From Phoebastria nigripes (Eukaryota; Chordata; Aves; Procellariiformes; Diomedeidae): a stretch of 64,000 bases of DNA. Every line of letters starts with the position of its first letter. Position 1 is the first letter of the stretch. The translations under genes were made by a program, and so were the position numbers. The stretch covers positions 394,108 through 458,107 of the forward strand of contig JAYKAV010002397.1 in the NCBI GenBank assembly GCA_035582835.1, in the 5' to 3' direction. Under the pieces are notes generated by a model that worked only from the letters and a program-made list of their open reading frames with translations, was not told the DNA's origin and ran no database searches. Of the stretch, positions 25,093 through 36,158 are shown in pieces.

Positions 25093-26849
25093 ATGGTCCA
25101 CTTTTAGTTTTGTTCTACAGAGATAGTCTATGACTTAGAGATGATTAAAGTTGAAAATGTGTTTTATCAGATGTCTTTCTGATAGTAGTGTCCCTTCTGT
25201 GCACTTTCTCTATCCCTTTGTTATAATCATTTACCCACATAACTAATGCCAAATCAGCAATATGAGTACCATTATTTTGCCAGTATTTTCACTTACAGGT
25301 GTGGTCTGATCATTTATTTTACATCCATGTTGCAACAGCATTATGTAAATACTAGATTTGATCCAAAAGCTCCTACAAGTAGCTTCAGCAAACCAGTGAC
25401 TTTAAAGCACAAGTGGGCATATGTCTGACTAGAGGTTGGTTTAGAGACAGGAGGAATGGTCTAAAAAGCTTTTCTATCTAGGTTGCTAGAGATTTTAAGT
25501 AACATTTTTATTAGAGGTGTTTTATTTACTTTGATGTGTTTTATTTACTTTGCATTTAAGCAATACTCCTGTACACACTCTTTAAATGGACAGGAATGGT
25601 TCTCCCCTGCTAAATACCTGAGGAATGTCCTTTTTATATTATGGTCTATTTTCTTCTACAGGCTACCCAGGCATATTTTGTTGTAATTGTCAGTACATTA
25701 CTCAGATGGAAAGAAAATGCAGTTTTATGAGTTACTGAATGGTACTTTTCTGTTTAAAAAGCAACAAATCAGGTACAAGAAATGCAAAGTTGTTTAGTTT
25801 TTTATTCCTTAATTTCCATGAAAAAAAATTCCTCTATTTTCATCACTGCTAGTTAGAAACTGAAAATGTGGGACAGAAGCAGTTATTTTTGAATATTTAA
25901 GAAGATGAAAAATCTTAGTTCGTCTTATGTATGTAGCACAAATCCACATTGGTATTTTTCACCTCCACTTTTCCATTAGAAATAAAAAAAATATTTCACC
26001 TATAAATGAGACTCTGTAGGATGATTTCATGTATATTACCATTTGAAGGTAAGCTCTCTTCTTCATGAAATTCAATATCCTAAACAAAATGTTTTGTACT
26101 GCTTTAATTTGTTGTCTGGGGTGGCATAATTATCAGTTTCTGAAAGAATGCTTGTCTCTAACAGAAAAGGGGCCCGACATCAACTGTGAGATGACAGGAT
26201 TCATCTAGTGACATCCATTTTGACATTTTTCAGCAATTTTTAAAGGACTTCTCTGAGACCTATGGTGGTCCCATAGTATGGATGGCTTCAGGTGTAGGTT
26301 TCTTTTAGTATCATTTCTCTCATGACCTAAATAGCACTTCCAGACTGGTGGGAGGGTCCGGCGAGCCTTGTCTAGCACCTGCTATGGTGCTCTTTCCTCT
26401 TACTATACTCCTCAGCAGGCTTCTTTACATTGAGTGAAAATTCGTGGACTGCTAATGGCTCAACCTACCCCATTTTTGAGTCAGAACAATTTTTACATGA
26501 AAAATAATACAGAAGTATAAATATACAGAAACATAAATGTAAAAAAATTTTTTCTCAGAAACAAAAGGTTGCATTAAAGACAACTCCAAGAGATCCTCTA
26601 GGTCTTGATATTCCTCCTCAGAAAACAGGAAAATGGTCCTTTGATGTTGTTATGCTTAGTTTAAAATAATAAAAANAATAGTATTGGGGATTTTGACCTG
26701 TGATTCTCTTTCCAAATTCCCTCTGTCTGGATTGTATCCTTGTAAGGGAGAAACATGGAAAATGAGCAATGTGTTTTTAAGCATTTGGCGCTACGTGATC
26801 TCTCATTTCCTCTACTCTGCTGAGCTTCTTAGCAAATAACTCCATTTTC
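25093..26849. other. Unique AT-rich non-coding DNA with a 19-bp-period duplication
   Basis: No gene is recognised. At 25517-25552 a 17-bp word is repeated exactly with a 19-bp period. One undetermined base is at 26676. Confidence 0.5.
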
Positions 26850-27800
26850 TCAGCTCCCTCAGCCCTGCACAAGCCTGGTCCCCTCCTCCATCAGACTGGC
26901 CCCGCTTGCACCCCCACGCGCCCAGCGCTCAGCCGGACGGACCACCAGTTCTCATCTTAAGCTCTGCCCTCAGCTCACATTTCTCTCACATTTTCTCTCA
27001 ATCGCCTGTTCCCAACTTCCTGTCAATTCTTGCCAGCACACCAGCCCTATTTTTCTCCTTATAGACTCCTTTTTTTCCTTTTCTTTTAACAGCTCTTGTG
27101 GACTAGGCATGAGCACCGCAGAATGATCCTTTTTTTTNCCTTTTCCAGCAGGTAGACATGGGAAGAAGCAAACGACCTGTCCCACTGCGTGTGGAAGGTG
27201 GGGAAAGAAGCGAAGAGACCTTATCACAATATGCTTTTTTCAGCTCTCTTCTTCTTTCTTCTGATAAGCATCAGGTTGCTAAGAGGAGAAGAAAACGCCC
27301 TCCCACAGCAGGCTTCCACTGGCTCCTTTCCTCAGGAAGCGGGCGAGCTCGGGAGGCAGGCAATATGAAAGGCTTTCCTTGTGACAGAGCCAGAATTTTT
27401 CAGAGGCCTGGAGGTTCCCATGTCATCACGCAGTCTCAGCCAAAAGCCCATTACTCATCACTAATTCATGGGAGCTGGCATTGCTGTGTGTTACACATTA
27501 GCTTTGTTACAACTGCGGGTGGGAGCTCAAAGCAGACGTGTTGCTCTCCAGGCCCAGTGTACACAAGCTGGCCCCTTGTGCAAAAGTATTATTTTTAAAT
27601 GTCAACTATGTATTAAGTGATGACTCAAGGGACTAACAACTCAAAGCTCAAAACAGAGGCACTCGTCTGTCTAATAAACATGGAGTTAGATGGTAATGTA
27701 TCTCATTTAACTACCAAGAATCCTCTGAACTTAGCAGCCAGTCTGATACCAGCTGCTCAATTACCCTGTCTCATATGTAAATATCATACGCAATATCCTT
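26850..27800. other. GC-richer block, possible regulatory element or non-coding exon
   Basis: Composition changes near 26850. About 26890-26945 is C-rich with six CpGs, and 27290-27370 is again GC-rich. Between them lies pyrimidine-rich DNA. The longest open frame (plus, 27158-27598, 146 codons) starts with a basic stretch but shows no domain I recognise, and its bases do not look codon-structured. The section at 27400-27790 contains several ATTA/TAAT words and could be a conserved enhancer. No function is assigned. Confidence 0.35.
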
Positions 27801-27980
27801 AAACCCGGACCTTCCACAGGTAGCAGGGCCAAATGTGGGAAGCTGCAACAAAGTCAAACGTCAGGTGACAAGAGAGCTCTTGGCACCTGAAGAGCAACAC
27901 AAAGGAAAAGAATACTGTTCATTGACAAGTTGTTTCTTTTCTTATTACTTAAGAATCCAGGGCCCAAAATATATGACTAT

Positions 27981-28053
27981 AGGGCCTGATCAAAGCCCGT
28001 TAATTTCCATAGGAGTCTTGGCATTGACTTTGATAGGCTGTGAATCAAGCCCA
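27981..28053. repeat. Imperfect inverted-repeat element (MITE-like, old)
   Basis: The left arm starts AGGGCCTGATCAAAGCCCGT and the right arm ends GGCTGTGAATCAAGCCCA. These are imperfect reverse complements around a centre with ttccatagg and cattgactttg. The pattern matches an abundant amniote palindromic repeat whose arms read 'gggcctgatccaaagccc' and whose centre holds 'cattgacttcaatgg'. I recognise the pattern from memory, not alignment. If correct, this is a degraded copy of that short palindromic element. Confidence 0.5.
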
Positions 28054-30092
28054 TCCCCAAGTGGAACATACGGATCTCCTGCACAGCCTCTTTCTATTCA
28101 TATTTCGCGTCTTTTTTTTTTTTATTTATTTCATACATTATTCACAGTTTGTGATGGCAGAAAGACAGTTTATATCCTTTACACAAAGAAAACAAAGAAA
28201 GAAATACAGCATATGTGTTATCATTATTATGAAAACTAAGGCATATTGGGCACAATGCATTTCATTTTCATTATATTACAGGATTCTAATAAGCATCATT
28301 GATAGCTAAGTCACTTGTCCTCAGCACAAGAAGAAAGAAATGAAAACTTTTCAGGTTGTTTTTGAAAATCTTGTATACTGTCTAGGCACTTTAGGCACAA
28401 ATTTAATTTCACTTCAACATCACAAGTTCCTTTGATGACAAAGTCACGTATCTTTAGTCCCAAACACAAAAGTAAATAAGACACTTAGATAGTTTTCTTT
28501 TACTTTGAAGGCAGTTTTATATTGGAAAATGTGAGTGCATAAATCAGGCACATTGAATTTTCTGGTTCAGTCCAGCTCTGGGCTTAGTAAGGGCAATTAT
28601 CTAATACCTGATAAAACACAACCGTGTCTATCTGAAGGTCTGCAGAAACATATGAAATCTTTAAGTAAATATAGTTTAGGATGGAAAGGCAGGACTGAAC
28701 CGCCTCTCATGATCAGGACTCTGGGCCCAGCCCTATGCAACGTGTACAGTTGTAGCCAAGCTCCCATATTTGTTTAATCTAAGTTATAACTTGGAGTCTC
28801 AGAAGACCTGGGGAATGTTGAGGTTTCACCATATTTTTGTTTATCTGAATTTTAATTTAATGCAATTTGTTACTTAATAGCTATCAAGGTTTTTTTACTC
28901 AAAACTCCCAAATATTTCCCTCACACACTGCCTGCATTTGCTCTCCACTTAGATCTGTTTTTTGTGCAGATTACAAATTAATGTCTGATTGCTAGGAGGA
29001 AAGAGTGATTATGAAATCCACAGTAGCAATATTTTAAACAAATAAATAAAAACAGCTGGGAAAAGTCAACAGGATCTCTAAGTCAATAGTATAATGTCTC
29101 TTGAAAACTATGGGCAGAATGTTTTCCCATTGAGATGTGGCAATGGTGTTTCTAACAGCACTCAGCAACTAGGAAAGAGAACACTAAATGAAAATAGTCT
29201 TTTGTGGTGATTTTTCTTTTGGCAGGAAGAAAATGAGTTAGTACGATTTTTCTTGTGAGTCAGTGATGAATGTTTTCCACGTATGCCACTGCTGAGCTTC
29301 CTGTAGGGTCATAACAGATACAGGTGGGAGGAGAGGATGGTTGAGAAGATCTGGGAGAAGATCACAGCATTAAAAAAAAAATATCCTCAATTCCATTTCA
29401 TGGTTTCAGTGAACCAAGAGGATTCTATTTAAAACCTAAAGATACTTTCTCAGATTTTCACACTGAACTGCAATTCACCCCCCACCGGAGCAATAAGGTC
29501 ATATTTGTATGCATTTTATTTTGCAGAAAAATGCTCATTCATCAGCTCTGTCGCTGAGTTCTATTAGTCTGCATGCATGTGCTCTTTAATAGATTAAAAA
29601 AATAATTCTTATGAAAATGATTAGACAGAGTGCTCCTATATACATAGCTTTCCACTGAGTAATACATTTGTAGAGATCTGCTACAGCCATAACCATTTAA
29701 ACAGTTTAGATCACTGGCCATATGGACGTGTTATTTAGTGGTTAAAGTTTTTTAAAAGCTTAGGATTTGCTGAGTTGTCACATCATAGTTTAAAAGAGTC
29801 AATCAGGAAACTCTCTTCTGAACCTGAGAATTTTGTTTTAGATTTTTTTTTGCTTCCATTTTCTGCTCTAGGGCTAATTAGGGCTAATTTTAGTTCTATG
29901 CAAAATAAGCAGTCTCCTGGCCTTGTGGGATAGCAAACCGATTCTGCTAACAGGTGCCCATAGCCCTGATGACCGCTTTGCCAGTGCTCGAGTAACGTGC
30001 ACTGCCAAACAGTTTATACCCACTTTATTTCTCATCAACTGGACACAGACAGCCTCGCAAGGGAACAGCAGGGGTGGATAAGGTGATAGGTC
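28054..30092. other. Unique AT-rich non-coding DNA
   Basis: No gene or nameable repeat is seen. A 10-bp unit (AGGGCTAATT) is exactly duplicated at 29870-29889. Open frames are under 90 codons. Confidence 0.5.
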
Positions 30093-30470
30093 TTGCTAAA
30101 GGAAGCAGTGGTGGTGGAAATGTCTCGTACCATTGTCAGAATCCAACCTGCCCTTAAGCCTCACCTTGTGCCAGGCTCGTCCAGGCGTTCTCCTCCCTTG
30201 CCCAGGTCTCCTTCCTCCCGCTTCCTTCCGTATCACTCCCTCCCTCCTGTTTGCGCACACAGGAGTTTGCATAGGGAAGGGCGATTGGGAATGGAAGGAA
30301 GGTAGGCACAGACTGATGCATGAAGCATGTGGTCTTTCTATCTCCCCCTCTTTTCCAATAGCCCTCCAAAATCTTCCTGACCTTCCAAGACCTATTATCC
30401 ATTCTCTCGTCACTTTACTTTCCCCCAAGACACCTTTGCTAATTCTTGGTCCTCGCTCTTAAGGACCTGG
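30093..30470. other. GC-richer, pyrimidine-rich patch
   Basis: C- and T-rich on the plus strand, with several CpGs (for example near 30126, 30178, 30185, 30218, 30228 and 30254), in contrast to AT-rich flanks. Overlapping open frames on both strands (109 codons plus at 30133-30462, 110 codons minus at 30096-30428) reflect low stop density in this composition and carry no domain I recognise. Open frames on both strands over the same bases argue against any one being a gene. Confidence 0.35.
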
Positions 30471-31814
30471 GAATGTCTCTTTTGCTACAGCAATTTTGAA
30501 TTTTCTGATTCCAAGAATGAGAATGATGCAAACCATTTTGTCCTCATCCTCAGAAAAAGCAAATTTCCACTGTCTCTTCTGCTGAGGAGCCCTGAGCCTG
30601 CTCTAATTAAGAAAAAGTGAAGTTTTCAAAGTTTTTCTAAAAGAGAAAAAAGAGAAGCAAAGAATGTGACAATGAGATGAGACATAATGGTCAGAGGAAT
30701 ATGGGAAAGCAACACACAAGTTTCTGGGGTCAATCTCTTTCTAGCTGTGACCCAAAAATCCATCTACGGTTTTGACACTCTCACAATATGAAGCTTTGTG
30801 TGAACAGATACTACTTAGATAAATGTTCTGTTTCCAATAAACCTGGAAGGGAATTTCAATATACTCGAAGTGGAGTGTAACTAGAGATTCTACCTAGCTT
30901 TCAAATAAGTGCTTTATTTTTCTTTGCTTTTTAAGAGCAGCCAGTCCATGCTATATGCTTCTTCAAATATATTTCAAATATGACTTTTTATTAATGTCAT
31001 TGTGATTACTTGCTTCCTTGACTCCAAGGAATAGGATTTGTTTAATCTCCTTTCTCTCCAAGCCTACTTGTCATCCTGAGTTCCAACTTTAAAAAAAAAA
31101 ATCTTAATCTGGCTAGTTGTCTGATAGTATTTGGCTTCTTCTAGATTAGGGTGGGTTTTGTGTCTTTAATAAAAGGAAGATATTTTAAGAGTAACTCAGT
31201 GCTGACTACCAGTATGAAAAAAACTTTTAATATTGCTGACTTAAGGACTATTATTACAGATAAGATATATTTTGATCTACTCAGCAATGTGAAAATATTA
31301 TATTTGCAGCAAAGAAATATTTAACCCAACCAAAACCAGCAAAGAGAAGAAAATTCAAGAACTCAAAAACCTAGGAACAAATCTTTAATGTATATAGGCA
31401 TTTCTCTTGTAGTCTGAAACCAATATCCAAGCAAAAATTTTCACTTTGAAAATCTGTACAGATACAGATGAGACTACTTTTTTGTTCAACAGCTTTCATT
31501 GGTTAATAGTATAAAGGAAGTTTTAAATATTGTCACATCCAGAACTGGATTCTTAGTTTTATTTTCTTTTAATGACATTTCACATGTCTGAGACTCCTGA
31601 AACTCATAATTCTGGTTTACATGTTCGAAAGGGGAAAGGAATCAGTTCTGCAATTTGAAAAAAGAACGTAAAAAAATAAAAATGACATTTTTAAACTGTA
31701 CTATATTAGGAGCCTGAAGGAAAGCATCAGTTTAAAAGCCATATAATGAAGTGGCTGAATTTATCTACAAGACAAATATAAAACTGACATTTAAAAGTAC
31801 TGCTTGTTTAAGAC
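30471..31814. other. Unique AT-rich non-coding DNA
   Basis: No gene, RNA or nameable repeat is recognised; A and T runs are common. Confidence 0.5.
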
Positions 31815-31862
31815 AGTGCCTGTGTGCCTCAGTCGTAAACTGGGGCATTGAGGTTAGCGTGA
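31815..31862 (+). mobile_element. Possible MIR-type SINE scrap
   Basis: The bases gtgcctcag followed by gtaaactggggcattgag resemble the conserved MIR core 'tgcctcagtttcc...tctgtaaaatggggataatga' with a deletion in the middle. The match is short, so chance is not excluded. Confidence 0.3.
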
Positions 31863-34773
31863 AACACTAAGCAAACACAGAAGATGGTTCATATACCAAA
31901 GAGAAGACAATTATTCCAGCAAGAGGGGGTTTCTTTGTTACCAACATTTTCTAAGTGTACAGGCAGGAGCAGGTTTGTAAAAAAAGGTATAATAATGCAT
32001 TAACCCAAATAGGACAGCCAGAGAATGTAAACGTTTTCAGTCATGCAAGTCCTTCTTGAGGTCATACACTTCAAAGTACCATAGATATTTCATTATTATG
32101 TCAAAGCCAGTTTTGCAAATATTTAGAATCAAAGTAAATGAGGTCAGTATTTTGTGGAAAAGACCAGTCAATTATCCTGTAATTAAAGCCTGCATAATAA
32201 TGCATTACACCATGGAATATAATTCACATTCAGTGTGCAGCTGTACAACTAGTATTTCCTAACACCAGAATAATAGACTCTGCAATCTCAGTAATTGTAG
32301 CACTGACTTGAAAATCTTGAAGATACAGAAGATGTAAAAGGCATTCTCCCCAGAAAGGGTTGTTGGTTTGTTTTTTCTTTGATATGCACAATGACATTAT
32401 GTTTCTCCTCTTCATTCAAAACTGTGGTGAGCAAGTTGATTTTGTGCCTTGCATTGTTAAAATTTTGTAATAGTTTTGCAAGACTGACATACACGGATAA
32501 GACTAATATAGCCACACCTTTTTAATACATACTCTTCTTGTTTCTCCTGGCCTGCCACTGCTTACTTTGTTGCGTCTACTGTACATTCTGCCCCAAGGAG
32601 GAAATATGCTCACGCTCTGCATTAAATATCTTTGTAGAGCAGAAATGCACATGCCCATAAAAGAAGAGTAAACCAGCCCTCTCTGAGCTATAGAATCAGA
32701 TTGTGGATGATTGATTTATCAATCAAAACCAAGTATTTATGTGCCTTCTGCTGTATCTTGCATACAGGTGAGGCTTCCTGGTTCATTTGCTACAGTGTCT
32801 TGGGATCAGCAAGATACTGATATAGACGGCAGTGTTATTCATGCTTAAATCCATTTATTTGATGAAAGCAGAAGTTGCTAGTTAAATTCATCTTTAAAAG
32901 CTTCAAAAGGTAGTAAATTATCTAAAATATCAGACAAGAAATCAGCTGATTTACATACATATATAATGATAGTCTTTTAGAAAAGTCTCAACAAGAGTAA
33001 AATATTAGAACATGGTTTTAACCAGACCCTGTTCGACATGACCGGCAAAATCAAAAGGTTTCAAATGTGTCCCAAAAGATGTAGCTGGTTAGTGTAGCTG
33101 GTTAGTGAAATACCCATGTTAGCAGAAAACCCAAGTATTCTGGGTGCTTTTTGCAATTTCAGTGGTGTCTCCTCAAGATTTCCACTGAAAAAGGGAATTA
33201 TTAAATAATGTAACATTATCCTATGATTCATAAATAGAGGTAACGGCCTTAATTCAGTTTGTGAACTGTGTATCAGAGGTGCTTATCCACTTTAGTGTTT
33301 CTCAATAGACAGTATTGCCAACTGGAGAGGTGAGTAAATCAATTATTGCTCATGACTGTGGTTTTATGAGGTTGCAAACAGTGGATCTGAGTCAATCAAA
33401 CTCAGATTTTTATTCAAAGGAATAACCAACTGTTTATGCCATTAGACATGAATTGCTGCTTCATTAATTATTAGCTAGCCACTATGTCCAAGAATGGTGA
33501 CAGAAAAATATCGCGTGCACATATCTTCATGCAACTTACACCAGAGCTGGAGCATTATCATTAAAATAACGCTTGTTGTCAGTCATTAGGGCTTTTTTCC
33601 AAGTTCTGTTCATGCTTATATACTCATCATGCCTCTTCTTGTTTTTGTAACTCAGCGATGCACAGTGAGTTCTAAATACCAATTGCTTGTTCGAGGCCTG
33701 GATTGTTGGCTCCTTCCCTTACAGTGCTCTGAGCAAAATCAACATTTTTCTCATTCATTCTACTCCTTTGCTTTTCAGGGGCAGAGCTATCACTGAAGGT
33801 GATTTGCAGTTTTGGTAGCACATCAAACCACAAGATAGATCAACATGGCTCTGCAAGCAAAAGCTGTCTTGCATGAATTTTAAGCATACAGCTTGAGGAA
33901 AGCAACCACACTTCTGTGTATGTAAAGTTTATAGGTAATCATCTGCATTGCCTTAGAAACTGATCAATGTTTTGCTCCAAAGGTACAAGACTATGCATTT
34001 GCTAAATGAACATTTGTCACATTTGGTAAAAGTAGAAGGTACGTATTTTTCAGTTCAAATAGAGGCATATAAAAAAAGAGCTATGTGTAGTTGCATTTAA
34101 ATCTTCTGGCATTTTAAGACACAAAATTGTATCAGAAAACACCTGGATGCTTTGTGTAATTGTTCTCTATCATCATAAACAGAATCTTCATTTGGAATTG
34201 TATTGCATATCATTTCTCTAAGCATATTGGGGCTTTTTAGTGCAGATTTTCTTAAGTTGTATGGATACAACAAACAAACTCGCAATGGAAAACAAGAATG
34301 AGACCTGGGCTTCCCTCCCTTCTTGTAATAGCTCTACCATGTCAACAGAAGCAATGACACTGTAAACTCTTTTGGGCACTGTTAAAATATCTTCAGGAAT
34401 TTGTCAGTTATGACAGTCTATTGATATTCTATTTATTCCTTATTATTGGCCCTTGCAAACATGCTTTCACACAACTTTGACAGTTTTTAAAAAGACATAA
34501 AATGCTCACACACCTTTAAGCAGCTCTGGAGGCTTGCTTACCTTCGTGCCCTTACCCTCAAGGAACTCAGCTTCTGGGCAAAGGCCTCTTCAGCTCTCTG
34601 TGCCAAGATGTGAGTTAACAAATTCATGATCAGTCTGATTTACCAAAGTAATAATAATAGCTTCCAACTTGAATCAATAAAAGACATGAGTTACCACAAT
34701 GTTTTGAGACACCCCAAAAGGCAAATCTAGGTAGTTAACCAAGTACTATCCCAGGTTTTCTAGAAATCTCAAA
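31863..34773. other. Unique AT-rich non-coding DNA
   Basis: No gene is recognised. At 33081-33106 a 13-bp unit is exactly duplicated. The section 33420-33600 is dense in homeodomain-type words such as TTCATTAATTATTAGC and looks like a candidate conserved element. Confidence 0.5.
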
Positions 34774-34981
34774 AATCACAGAATGACAATGGTTGAGGTC
34801 GAAAGAGACCTCTGGACATTATCTGGTCCAACCCCTTCCTGATCAAGCATGGTCACCTAGAGCAGGTTTCCCAGGACTATATCCAGATGTCTTTTGAATA
34901 TCTGCAAGGATGGAGACTACACAACCTATCATCTGTGCCAGTGCTCAGTCACCTTCGCAGTAAAAAAAGTTTTTCCTTTAA
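34774..34981 (-). mobile_element. CR1 LINE 3' fragment, minus strand
   Basis: Read on the minus strand, this is the 3' tail of a CR1. On the plus strand it begins with AATCACAGAATGACAATGG, the reverse of the CR1 end, followed by agacctctggacattatctg, gtccaacccc, a cacctagagcaggtttccca block and a gtgccagtgctcagtcacc block, and stops near the aaaaagtttttcct motif. These are in canonical order. A short part is lost where the family has 'cctctctgggcaacctgtgcc'. Only the end of ORF2 and the 3' UTR remain. Confidence 0.9.
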
Positions 34982-35297
34982 GAAAAATAGGAGTGATTAA
35001 CAAGTGGTGATGAGGAGAAGCAGAAGCCAGGAGTACCTGATAACTCTCAGGTTCTCTGTGATCCCTTCTTTACAATTTCCACAGTGAGACACCGTAAAGT
35101 TTAGCTTTCATTTTTATGGCAATACAAGTGTGTCAAGTCCTAGAGCAATGAAAAAGCCTTAGCAAAAATTAATAATGGAATAACAGCAAACCCATTGCCT
35201 GAAGTCACAAGCACCTGATGAATGACTCAATGATAACACATGCACGAATACTCTTTGTTCCTGTTCTAAATGTGGGAGGCGACATCACTATCAAACC

Positions 35298-35311
35298 TTA
35301 GCCATGGTAAC
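35298..35311. promoter_or_regulatory. X-box-like near-palindrome
   Basis: TTAGCCATGGTAAC agrees at 12 of 14 positions with GTTGCCATGGTAAC, a typical RFX-factor X-box. No promoter is visible nearby, so any activity would be as a distal element. Confidence 0.25.
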
Positions 35312-36066
35312 TCTGCTGCTGCTTCCTAATGTGAGGGGTTTTATCCTACACGTGACACCGAAAAAGTGATTACAGAGAAGACAACAAAGGTAATAGCAAT
35401 TAGGAAAAGATACCATCCTCAAAATGTTTGACCTGCAAGGTACTTCATCCCAACCAGGAAGACGTTGAACCTGATGGGGAATGGTAAGGCTAGTTGTGGT
35501 TGCTAAAGAAGTTTCCAGCAGTTTCTTTTGTCAAGGCAATCTTTTTTATTCCCACTCTCAGAAGTCTTTTCCTGTATGTTTATCTAATACATCACATCCA
35601 ACACATATTTTCATTCCTACAGAAACCCTCAGTTTGGCTTTCCAATACAGCTAGAGGAAAAGTAAACAAGCAAACAGACATTCCTTTCGCCTAGTCCTGT
35701 CTGCAGTGGCAATGGCCAACCCTTTTGTGAATGCAGTTTTGTCTTGTTTCCCAGTCTGAGCCAACAATTACTACTGATCATACCAAAAAAGGACAGCAGA
35801 CTATACTGACTTTTACCTTTGTCCTCTTATCATCTACGATGGTTGACAGCTTAATTTGGGTTTGCCATAAGTAAAAAGAGCAAAGTGTCTTGAGATGACT
35901 CCACCATCTCCACTGCTTCATAAATTTGTCAGTTCAGTTTCAGTCATTTATTTGTGGAGCTTCAACGAAGATCAACAGCAGAATGTACATGTCAGCTTTT
36001 TCAGGTGTGGAGGTGTCCTCTCATGGTAAGTAGCTTTTAAGTTTGTTACATTTGGGGTAATAATAT

Positions 36067-36082
36067 CATTACTATGGTAATG
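36067..36082. promoter_or_regulatory. X-box-like inverted repeat CATTAC-TATG-GTAATG
   Basis: The arms CATTAC and GTAATG are perfect complements around TATG, in the spaced-palindrome layout bound by RFX dimers. A second similar site lies 62 bases downstream. Confidence 0.25.
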
Positions 36083-36144
36083 ACATAATATGTGTCACTT
36101 TTGGGAATGAGAAATTACACATAATTTCTATTTGCTTCAGTCCT

Positions 36145-36158
36145 GTTTCTATAGTAAC
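36145..36158. promoter_or_regulatory. X-box-like near-palindrome GTTTCTATAGTAAC
   Basis: GTTTCTATAGTAAC has the GTT...AAC half-sites of an X-box around CTATAG, 62 bases after the similar inverted repeat at 36067-36082. Function is inference. Confidence 0.25.

Noticed and set aside
27158..27598. 146-codon plus-strand open frame in the GC-richer block
   Set aside because: No known domain and composition explains the low stop density; kept only as part of the GC-rich block.
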